The translations under genes were made by a program, and so were the position numbers. Source: a bacterium (lineage in GTDB: Bacteria > JAJVIF01 > JAGGVT01). From it: a DNA stretch of 13,622 nucleotides. The stretch spans positions 1 through 13,622 of the forward strand of contig JAGGVT010000018.1 in NCBI GenBank assembly GCA_021157815.1. Reading direction: 5' to 3'. Below, piece after piece: positions 7,559-13,622 of this stretch (position 1 is its first letter; each line of letters begins with the position of its first letter). The notes beneath the pieces were generated by a model, which had not been told where the DNA came from, did no database searches, and saw only the letters and a program-made list of their open reading frames with translations.

Positions 7559-8989
7559 TTATACACTTCCAATGCTTTTATCGACTCGAAATTTCTTGTC
7601 TTCCAAAGTCAGCAGAATGAAATCCAGAATCGAGTCAACCGAAACAATCGGCCTGTTATTTGATTCCTTGAATGGGTCCCAGTCAATCTCGTATGTGAAA
7701 TAAATAGCGTTGCTGTATGTATCGTAAATAAGAGTTTCAAAAAACTCGTAGTAGTAGTTCAGAATGTCATCGTATTTCCCATCGTTCAGAATATTCAGCT
7801 TAATCCATGCTTCGAGAAAAGTGGTATGGTCATCCGCGAGTTTGAAGTCCTTATGCGGCGATCTGCTGTCGCCGTTGTAACGCCTGAAAAAGCCGTGGTG
7901 GGTTTGATCGCAAATCGGATTAGTACCGTCCGCAAGCGATTCAAGAATCTTGTATGCCAGCGACTCAACCTCGCTGTCTCCACTTGCCGCCGCATATCTG
8001 ACCATGCCTGACAGGGCATGCATCTGGTCGTTTGTTATAAACGTTGTCGTGATATTCCCAAACTGCCCGATTGACGCACTTGTGTAAATAAGGTTGAAAG
8101 ATTCCGCATACAATTCCTTAATCATTTCATTCATGACAAGCCTGGCATCCTCCTGCAGATCCAGTTTGCCCATTTCCACACCGGCAATATAGGACATCGC
8201 GGCATCGTTTATCATGCCGATTTTACTGGTGCGATCCCTGTTGTTTTTTATCGCTATGCTTTGCCGGACAACTGTATTGGAATGCTTGTCGGCGATAAAA
8301 AGCGCCGCATCGCGGTATTTCTCTTTCCCCGTTACTTCACTTAGCCACATTAAATCATAGAAGATTTTGTCCGGTACACGTACCTGATAGAACGACTCAC
8401 TGCTTATTAATCCCTGTAACCGTTCCGGTTCGATTATCCTGTCCAGAATTGCCTCGATACGCTGAGCGTCGTCATCGAAATAGTGCGTCGATGGGAAATA
8501 ATCCTGGTAAAGTTTTAAAATCAGAAGATATCTCGCATTGCGTGCCAGTGCGATAATCGGACTGCCCCCAAATCCTGTATCAGGCAGATAGTATCCCGTG
8601 TTAGGATCCCAGCCTGAAACGGACACAGTCAACTCATCCTCCTGCGGAACTCTGGCATAAAACTTCATCGCGAAAAGCAGGTTCTCAATAATGAGATTTG
8701 ATTTCTTTGAGTTTACCGGAAGAGGGGCATCCTTGTATTCAGGTGTCACCAGGCCAACCAGATTAGCGGGAACATCAGCGGCAGTCACAGGCTTCTCCAC
8801 AGGAATAAATTCCTGCGTATCAAGCTTGTCAACGTCTGTAACAAGAGGCGCGCGTTGAAGTAGTTTCCGGTTTTCTTCCGTTTTGGAAAGCAGGCCGCCG
8901 TTTACAATCAGCGTAACAACTATCCCAACCAGAATGAATCCAAGCACAAGAATCAGATTATGATAAGCCCTGTTAATGTTGATATCCAT
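7559..8989 (-). CDS. Membrane-anchored helical protein of unknown function
   Basis: I do not recognise this gene with confidence. From the ATG at 8989 it encodes 476 aa: a short N-terminus (MDININRAYH), one hydrophobic segment at about 10-29, then a Pro/Val-rich linker and a large soluble region. It is probably a signal-anchored protein facing the periplasm or outside. The soluble part is mostly helical with repeated helix-hairpin style segments, e.g. LMWLSEVTGKEKYRDAALFI and SGMVRYAAASGDSEVESLAY. These resemble (alpha/alpha) toroid or six-hairpin glycosidase folds, so glycan binding or cleavage is possible but unproven. An in-frame TTG at 9046 has a better Shine-Dalgarno (AGGGG at 9060-9056) and would add 19 residues including another hydrophobic stretch; I prefer the ATG because it gives an ordinary signal anchor. 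It is first in the operon. Confidence 0.75.
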   Translation of the reverse strand: MDININRAYHNLILVLGFILVGIVVTLIVNGGLLSKTEENRKLLQRAPLVTDVDKLDTQEFIPVEKPVTAADVPANLVGLVTPEYKDAPLPVNSKKSNLIIENLLFAMKFYARVPQEDELTVSVSGWDPNTGYYLPDTGFGGSPIIALARNARYLLILKLYQDYFPSTHYFDDDAQRIEAILDRIIEPERLQGLISSESFYQVRVPDKIFYDLMWLSEVTGKEKYRDAALFIADKHSNTVVRQSIAIKNNRDRTSKIGMINDAAMSYIAGVEMGKLDLQEDARLVMNEMIKELYAESFNLIYTSASIGQFGNITTTFITNDQMHALSGMVRYAAASGDSEVESLAYKILESLADGTNPICDQTHHGFFRRYNGDSRSPHKDFKLADDHTTFLEAWIKLNILNDGKYDDILNYYYEFFETLIYDTYSNAIYFTYEIDWDPFKESNNRPIVSVDSILDFILLTLEDKKFRVDKSIGSV

Positions 8990-9069
8990 ATTTTTTGAAA
9001 ACCATATTTTTATGATTAATGTCAAAATGCCAGGGACCAGTCCCAAGGAGCAAATCCCCTGAAATCAGA

Positions 9070-9098
9070 ATTGTAACTGATAGCCTGATGACATACAA
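9070..9098 (-). promoter_or_regulatory. Candidate sigma70-type promoter for the glycan operon
   Basis: On the minus strand, TTGTAT (9098-9093) and TACAAT (9075-9070) are separated by 17 nt. The -10 matches TATAAT at 5 of 6 positions; the -35 is weak. It points toward the unknown-function gene, and a start near 9063 would leave a short leader. ATCAG (9064-9068) and CTGAT (9077-9081) form a small inverted repeat around the -10. Confidence 0.4.
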
Positions 9099-9121
9099 GA
9101 ATGTGATGATTTCCGAAATGC

Positions 9122-9150
9122 TTTAAATATGATTAAATATGATATATAAT
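9122..9150 (+). promoter_or_regulatory. Candidate sigma70-type promoter for the flhA operon
   Basis: TTTAAA (9122-9127) and a perfect TATAAT (9145-9150) are separated by 17 nt, facing flhA about 100 nt downstream. The region is very AT-rich, so chance matches are likely. I see no clear sigma54 (GG-N10-GC type) or sigma28-type flagellar promoter between 9047 and 9247. Confidence 0.4.
9123..9142. repeat. Tandem 10-bp repeat in the divergent promoter region
   Basis: TTAAATATGA occurs twice in exact tandem (9123-9132 and 9133-9142), overlapping the spacer of the candidate flhA promoter. Ten bp is close to one helical turn, so it could be a paired protein site or an intrinsically bent tract. Confidence 0.5.
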
Positions 9151-9178
9151 GTATAGTTTAATAAATATCAGGCATAAA

Positions 9179-9200
9179 ATATCACACTCGCAGGTGATAT
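9179..9200. promoter_or_regulatory. Perfect inverted repeat upstream of flhA
   Basis: ATATCAC (9179-9185) and GTGATAT (9194-9200) are exact reverse complements with an 8-nt spacer. The total length of 22 bp suits a dimeric repressor or activator. If transcription starts near 9157 it would also form a 7-bp hairpin in the 5' leader. AAATATCA is also present at 9163-9170, a direct copy of most of the left arm. Confidence 0.5.
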
Positions 9201-9247
9201 GAATTTGTCTGTGTATTAAATTAACGGGATTTGATGCGCTAACCTGA

Positions 9248-11392
9248 ATGGATCTGCTCTATCGAAAAGTGTTATCTGGTAAAATGACGCAACTGACCGA
9301 TGCGTTTCTACCCGGCATCGTCGTGCTAAGCGTCCTGATGATGGTTATCCCGTTTCCCACATGGATACTGGATATCTTCATTGCGCTGTCTCTCTCCGCA
9401 GCTCTTATCACAATTGTCATGACCATGTATATTTCCGAGGCGCTTGAATTCTCGGTTTTCCCGACATGGGTTCTGATAGTAACCATTTTCAGAATCGCGC
9501 TGAATGTTTCCACAACGCGCGCCATCCTCACAAACGCGGATGCGGGGCATATAATCGCGACATTCGGCGGATGGGTCATTGGCGGAAATTTCGTGGTCGG
9601 CGCCGTGATTTTCATTATCCTTGTTACTGTCAACTACATTGTAATCGCGAACGGCGCGCAGCGTATCGGAGAGGTCGCAGCAAGATTCACTCTCGACGCC
9701 ATGCCGGGCAAGCAGATGTCAATCGATGCCGATTTAACCAACGGCTTGATTACCGATGATGAAGCGCGCACGCGACGATCCAAACTGGAAAGAGAAGCGG
9801 ACTATTTCGGCGCGATGGACGGCGCAGCGCGATATGTCAAAGGGGATGCGATTGTCGGCATTATCATTTCACTTATCAATATCGGTGCGGGTTTTATTAT
9901 CGGTATGCTCTATCGCGGGATGAGCGCTGGTGAATCGTTCCAGTTATATTCCAAGCTGACAATCGGCGACGGTTTGCAGGGACAGATTCCGGCGCTCCTG
10001 ATGAGTGTCGCGACCGGTGTAATCGTAACGAACGCCGCGACTGAAGTGAATATCTCGCATGGCCTGATAACTCAAATCGGGAATCAGCCTAGAGCATTGC
10101 TTATCGCAGCCGGCGCGATCTTTTTAATCGGATTTTTCCCGGGTATGCCGAAATTGGTTTTGTTTCCACTGGCAGCCGGATTAGGCGTTATCGCTTATTA
10201 CGCAATAATCAGAACGGAAAAGGAAACTGAAACCACGGTAAAAGCAGATGAGGGGACGCCCCCTGAAAAACCAGCCCAGGAGGAAAGTTTCGAGGTTCTC
10301 AATCTTGACGCGCTTGAGCTTTCTCTGGGTTACTCGCTTGTGCCGCTTGTCGGTGATGGCAAGGAGGGCGACCTTCTACAGAAAATAACCGGAATACGCC
10401 GTTCAGTCGCGCAGGAACTCGGCTTTGTCATTCCAGCTGTCAGAATCCGGGACAATATTGGCCTGAAACCGCAGGAATATGAAATCAAACTCAGAGGCAA
10501 TCCGCTGGCTAATTACGAGGTGCAGGCTGACCGTCTCCTCGCGATTAATCCCGGTGAAGCACAGGAGGAATTACCCGGCACTGAAACCAAAGACCCGACT
10601 TTCGGAATGAAAGCCTACTGGATTCCCGAAGAGGTCCGTCCGCAGGCGGAACTCGCTGGTTATACAATTGTTGATCCCGCGGGAGTTATCACGACACACC
10701 TGACTTATCTCATACGAACCCACGCCGATGAACTTCTCGACAGGGAATCGACCAAAAGCCTGATAGATAAAGTCAAGGAAACTCACCCGACAGTTGTGGA
10801 TGAACTAATACCGGCGGGCCTGAGCCTTGGCGATGTTCAGAAAGTTTTGAAAAATCTCCTCTCCGAAGGAATCTCAGTTCGAAATCTTCCTGAGGTTCTT
10901 GAGATTCTTGCGGATAGAATATCCCTGACAAAAGATCCTGACATGCTGACTGAATATGTCCGTTCAGGACTGGCGCGACAGGTTTCCGCAAAAGTGGCTG
11001 AACTTGGAAGAGGCACGGCAAGAGTCATTACTGTGTCATCCGATATCGAGGAACTGCTGACGCAATCATTAAGGCAAACAGCCGCGGGTGAGTTCCCGGT
11101 CATCACTAATGCGATACTCGAGCAAATCAAGGCAAAATTGAATAAACTATTAAAGAAAGTAGAGACTTTGGGGCTGAAAGCGGTTATACTGATTTCACCA
11201 CGAAACAGATTGCCATTAAGGAGAGTTTTATCGAGAGATTACCCTGATTTAATGATTGTATCTTTTGGTGAAATAGTGGGCGATTTACCTGTGGAGGGAA
11301 TTGGAATTCTTGACCTGAGCGAGGGTACAGATGAAGATCAAACGGTACGAGGGCCCGGAGACGGACCTCCCGAGGTTGATGCTCCAGGTTAA
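9248..11392 (+). CDS. flhA: Flagellar type III export gate protein FlhA
   Basis: FlhA forms the nonameric ring of the flagellar export gate in the inner membrane, coupling proton motive force to export of rod, hook and filament subunits. The 714-residue product has an N-terminal membrane region to about residue 330 containing the FHIPEP family signature (RIGEVAARFTLDAMPGKQM, 139-157). A charged linker follows (about 325-350). The cytoplasmic docking domain has the familiar VVDELIPAGLSLGDVQKVLKNLL and RNLPEVLEILAD segments. The ATG at 9248 has no clear Shine-Dalgarno; an in-frame ATG 36 nt later is the alternative. The conserved protein appears to end near GEIVGDLPVEGIGILDLSE; the last 20 or so Gly/Pro/Asp-rich residues come from the region that also encodes the FlhF start. 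It is first in this unit, separated from any flhB. Confidence 0.96.
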   Translation: MDLLYRKVLSGKMTQLTDAFLPGIVVLSVLMMVIPFPTWILDIFIALSLSAALITIVMTMYISEALEFSVFPTWVLIVTIFRIALNVSTTRAILTNADAGHIIATFGGWVIGGNFVVGAVIFIILVTVNYIVIANGAQRIGEVAARFTLDAMPGKQMSIDADLTNGLITDDEARTRRSKLEREADYFGAMDGAARYVKGDAIVGIIISLINIGAGFIIGMLYRGMSAGESFQLYSKLTIGDGLQGQIPALLMSVATGVIVTNAATEVNISHGLITQIGNQPRALLIAAGAIFLIGFFPGMPKLVLFPLAAGLGVIAYYAIIRTEKETETTVKADEGTPPEKPAQEESFEVLNLDALELSLGYSLVPLVGDGKEGDLLQKITGIRRSVAQELGFVIPAVRIRDNIGLKPQEYEIKLRGNPLANYEVQADRLLAINPGEAQEELPGTETKDPTFGMKAYWIPEEVRPQAELAGYTIVDPAGVITTHLTYLIRTHADELLDRESTKSLIDKVKETHPTVVDELIPAGLSLGDVQKVLKNLLSEGISVRNLPEVLEILADRISLTKDPDMLTEYVRSGLARQVSAKVAELGRGTARVITVSSDIEELLTQSLRQTAAGEFPVITNAILEQIKAKLNKLLKKVETLGLKAVILISPRNRLPLRRVLSRDYPDLMIVSFGEIVGDLPVEGIGILDLSEGTDEDQTVRGPGDGPPEVDAPG

Positions 11393-12569
11393 ACAGGATC
11401 TCGGTGATAACGCGATTATCAAAACCCAGTCATTTAAAAAGGGCGGGTTTCTTGGCATTGGTGGAACGCGCTGGGTCAGGATACTTGCCGGAGTGGAAGA
11501 GAAATCCGCTAATAACGGTGAGCATAAATCATCGGATGAAAGAAAAGCCAACAACGATTCTCCTCGCAGATTCACAGATGAGGATCTTCGCACTCGGAGA
11601 CCGGTTGAGGTGAGCCTTGAAAATTCACCCGCAATAAAAGGCATTATGGATGAACTAAGGACACTTCATGAATCCATTAATGAGATCAAAATAAAAGAGG
11701 AATCTGAGGTTGAGAAAATTGCCGCGACAGTCGAAATGGACCTTCCCGGCTGGTTCGAATATCTCAGGAAACTCCTTGAAAAAAGCGGCATGAACAGAGA
11801 GGTCGCGAAATCCCTCGCGGAGGGAGTAATCGAAATTACTCCTGAGGATGAGCGTGACGATTTCGATAAAATCAAATCCAATTTTGTCGAATACGCGGTC
11901 TCAATGATTATCAAACCTGATGAGCAAAACCAAAATTTATTGGACGAACAAATCAGTAGCCAGCGGATAATTATCCTTATCGGTCCAACCGGCGTAGGCA
12001 AGACTACAACGCTCGCGAAACTGGCGGCTAATTTCGCTCTCCTTGAGGAAAAAAGCGTCTGCCTGATAACCGCCGACACTTACCGAATCGCCGCCATCGA
12101 CCAGCTGAGAACTTTCGCGCAGATTATCAACCTGTCGCTTGATGTTGTTTTCAGCCCATTTGAGCTGAAGAAAGCTATTGATTCGCAGGTGGATAAGGAT
12201 GTCATCCTCATTGACACCGCGGGTAGAAGCCCTCTCGATGATGAAAAAATGACCGAACTTGCCGAACTTCTCAAAGAGGAACTTAACGCTGAGGTTCACC
12301 TTGTTTTAAGCGCGACAACAAAAACCGGCGATTTAAAAGCGATAACCGAGCGATTTAAAGCGGCGGGATTTGACAAGTTAATCCTCAGCAAAATTGATGA
12401 AACCGTAACCTATGGCCCCCTGCTGGAATATCTCATTGATGAAGCGCCGCCTTTAAGCTACCTTACAAATGGGCAAAACGTTCCTGATGACATCATCTTC
12501 GCGCTTGAACGTGACCTTGTGGAATTAATCGCCAGGCGTACCATTGAAGGGAGCGACAAGACGGTATAA
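11331..12569 (+). CDS. flhF: SRP-type GTPase FlhF
   Basis: FlhF is an SRP/FtsY-family GTPase that recruits early flagellar parts and sets flagellar position and number. The 412-residue product starts with the family N-terminus MKIKRYEG and has a charged, low-complexity B domain (about 55-135), then the N domain (about 140-205) and the G domain. G-domain motifs are P-loop GPTGVGKT (218-225), ADTYR (248-252), DTAGR (295-299) and the guanine-specificity loop SKID (353-356, commonly TKLD). The ATG at 11331 lies 62 nt inside flhA in another frame and has GAGGG just upstream. Its partner FlhG is encoded 5 nt downstream. Confidence 0.96.
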   Translation: MKIKRYEGPETDLPRLMLQVKQDLGDNAIIKTQSFKKGGFLGIGGTRWVRILAGVEEKSANNGEHKSSDERKANNDSPRRFTDEDLRTRRPVEVSLENSPAIKGIMDELRTLHESINEIKIKEESEVEKIAATVEMDLPGWFEYLRKLLEKSGMNREVAKSLAEGVIEITPEDERDDFDKIKSNFVEYAVSMIIKPDEQNQNLLDEQISSQRIIILIGPTGVGKTTTLAKLAANFALLEEKSVCLITADTYRIAAIDQLRTFAQIINLSLDVVFSPFELKKAIDSQVDKDVILIDTAGRSPLDDEKMTELAELLKEELNAEVHLVLSATTKTGDLKAITERFKAAGFDKLILSKIDETVTYGPLLEYLIDEAPPLSYLTNGQNVPDDIIFALERDLVELIARRTIEGSDKTV

Positions 12570-12574
12570 ACCCG

Positions 12575-13444
12575 ATGAGCAATTTCGACCAGGCACATCA
12601 TCTGCGGAAACTTTCAAAAAAACTCCCGGCGGGAATTTTCCTCAAGCACGGCAGAAAACGCACTCCACCACGAATTGTATCCGTAGTCAGCGGACGAGGC
12701 GGCGTTGGGAAATCCTTTCTCGCGCTCAATATCGCCTGCCTTTGGTCTTTAAAAGGAAAGAAAATTCTGCTTGTCGATGCCGATTACACAATGGGGCATC
12801 TCGATTACCTTCTCGGACTCAATCCTAATTACACTATTCAACACCTTATCGAAGGGAAATCTGATTTTAATTCCACTGTGCTCAATAGCCCTTGGGGATT
12901 GAAACTGATTCCCGGAATGTCGGGCGTGAACGGAAATCCAAACCTGCCGGTTCATTTCTCTCAAGATATCGTTAATGACCTGTCCATGCACGATGACTGG
13001 GCGGATGTCCTGCTGTGCGACACAACAAGCGGTGTCAGCGCTCCCACTGTTGATATCGTCAGCAACAGCGATGAACTGCTCCTTGTCACAACACCCGAAA
13101 GCGGTTCAGTCATGGACATGTACGGCATGATAAAATTCCTTTACCAAAAACTGGGCGGCAAAATGCCTCGAATGCGGCTCGTTGTAAACAGAGTCGCATC
13201 ACGCCGCGACGGCAGACGAGTTGCCGCATCACTGCGAGGAGTCATGGGACGTTTTCTTGGGAAGGGAATTCACTGCATCGGCTCGATCCCGGTTGATCCT
13301 GAAATTGATCAGGCATCACGCAAACATGTTCCTTTCATTCGCCACGCGCCAACAAATCAGGCATCAAGAGCGATAGAGGAAATTGCTTTAATACTTCTCA
13401 ACGAATGGTCAGACCCCTTGAGTAAAGCAACACTGGATGATTGA
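12575..13444 (+). CDS. flhG: MinD-like ATPase FlhG (FleN)
   Basis: FlhG is a P-loop ATPase that dimerises on the membrane and restrains flagellar number, in part by stimulating FlhF GTPase. In its 289 residues the N-terminus carries DQAHHLR (5-11), matching the known FlhF-activating DQAxxLR motif. The deviant Walker A is GRGGVGKS (40-47); the signature Lys normally found at the second position is Arg41. VDADYTMGHLDYLLGL (67-82) and CDTTSGVS followed by TTPESGSVMDMYGMIKFL match the switch and Walker B regions of FlhG. It starts 5 nt after the flhF stop. No fliA (sigma28) gene follows within the window, although that is a frequent neighbour. Confidence 0.94.
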   Translation: MSNFDQAHHLRKLSKKLPAGIFLKHGRKRTPPRIVSVVSGRGGVGKSFLALNIACLWSLKGKKILLVDADYTMGHLDYLLGLNPNYTIQHLIEGKSDFNSTVLNSPWGLKLIPGMSGVNGNPNLPVHFSQDIVNDLSMHDDWADVLLCDTTSGVSAPTVDIVSNSDELLLVTTPESGSVMDMYGMIKFLYQKLGGKMPRMRLVVNRVASRRDGRRVAASLRGVMGRFLGKGIHCIGSIPVDPEIDQASRKHVPFIRHAPTNQASRAIEEIALILLNEWSDPLSKATLDD

Positions 13445-13509
13445 AGTGATACGCAATGCGCATGAAAAATAGCAGAGGGTTTATGAGTGTGTCGGGAAAG
13501 GTCATTTTT

Positions 13510-13560
13510 ATATCTCATCCCCCCCTTAATCCCCCCGCGAGCGGGGGGAGATATTTTTTT
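13510..13560 (+). terminator. Rho-independent terminator and dispersed-type GC repeat after flhG
   Basis: CCCCCCG (13531-13537) pairs with CGGGGGG (13542-13548) around a CGAG loop. ATATCT (13510-13515) can further pair with AGATAT (13549-13554), directly before a run of Ts (13554-13560). A second C-tract (13519-13525) could compete for the same G-tract. Read on the other strand the core gives the peptide SPPARGGIKGG, which I know as a spurious product of a repeat common in environmental genomes. It ends the flagellar transcription unit. Confidence 0.7.
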
Positions 13561-13598
13561 CATTATAAACAATATATCTGATCTATATACTATCGAAG

Positions 13599-13618
13599 GG
13601 GAGAAACAACACTCTCCC
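13599..13618. repeat. Small hairpin at the right edge
   Basis: GGGAGA (13599-13604) and TCTCCC (13613-13618) are reverse complements with an 8-nt AC-rich loop. The sequence downstream is cut off, so it may be a leader element of the next gene or part of a second terminator or repeat copy. No gene can be assigned between 13445 and 13622. Confidence 0.35.
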
Positions 13619-13622
13619 TCCC

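Noticed and set aside
9259-9633. Minus-strand ORF (124 codons) opposite the flhA start
   Set aside because: Thr/Ile/Met-rich antisense translation of the hydrophobic FlhA helices; no ribosome site and the FlhA frame is strongly conserved.
10252-10264. GGGG-ACG-CCCC palindrome inside flhA
   Set aside because: It falls in the variable, charged linker of FlhA (DEGTPPE); the 4-bp stem has no T-run or other element, so it is most simply coding composition.
13357-13572. Minus-strand 71-codon ORF over the end of flhG and the terminator
   Set aside because: It contains the repeat-derived SPPARGGIKGG reading and lies antisense to conserved flhG sequence; no independent coding signal.
13456-13581. 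Possible 41-codon ORF downstream of flhG
   Set aside because: It reads through the C/G-tract repeat (HPPLNPPASGG) and the T-run, has no good ribosome binding site, and resembles spurious products of this repeat type.
1-13622. CRISPR arrays, tRNA/rRNA genes, insertion sequences, toxin-antitoxin or defence genes
   Set aside because: I looked for regularly spaced repeats, cloverleaf-like and rRNA-like sequence, transposase motifs and terminal inverted repeats on both strands and saw none.

Overview
The window reads as a stretch of chromosome from a flagellated, didermic-type bacterium of moderate GC content. The evidence is an flhA-flhF-flhG flagellar block next to a surface-glycan type operon. 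No rRNA, tRNA, insertion sequence or phage gene gives a taxonomic anchor. A GC-rich dispersed-type repeat and the overall gene style would fit an uncultured lineage such as a Zixibacteria/FCB-like candidate phylum, but that is only an impression. Gene density is high; the largest gene-free stretch is the roughly 200-258 bp divergent promoter region before flhA.

Region 1 (1-2613, + strand) is a four-gene operon. It holds a GntR/YtrA-type repressor cut by the left edge, an ABC ATPase, and two six-helix membrane proteins that are visibly paralogous. The genes overlap or nearly touch. The arrangement is that of YtrA-controlled ABC exporters, often linked to cell-envelope stress or antimicrobial peptides.

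Region 2 (9046-2629, - strand, in transcription order) is a five-gene unit. It encodes a membrane-anchored, probably extracytoplasmic alpha-helical protein of unknown function, a small DUF5658-like membrane protein, a glutamine-dependent asparagine synthase-type amidotransferase, and two GT-B fold (GT4-like) glycosyltransferases. The last three genes are separated by 2 nt or overlap. Together they look like part of a locus making an amidated surface polysaccharide, glycolipid or glycoprotein glycan. The operon runs convergently into region 1 with only 15 nt between stop codons.

Region 3 (9248-13444, + strand) is flhA-flhF-flhG: the export-gate protein of the flagellar type III apparatus, the SRP-type GTPase that places the flagellum, and its MinD-like ATPase partner, which carries the DQAxxLR FlhF-activating motif. 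flhF starts inside flhA with a 62-nt out-of-frame overlap. FlhG has Arg instead of the usual signature Lys in its deviant Walker A. No fliA follows directly; a C/G-tract hairpin plus T-run closes the unit at about 13510-13560.

Regions 2 and 3 are divergently transcribed from an AT-rich intergenic region with a plausible promoter on each strand, a tandem 10-bp repeat and a 7-bp-arm inverted repeat. I found no clearly new defence or mobile system. The items most worth a second look are the paired paralogous permeases, the unassigned helical protein heading the glycan operon, the FlhG lysine-to-arginine change, the flhA/flhF overlap, and the competing hairpins at the end of the flagellar unit.
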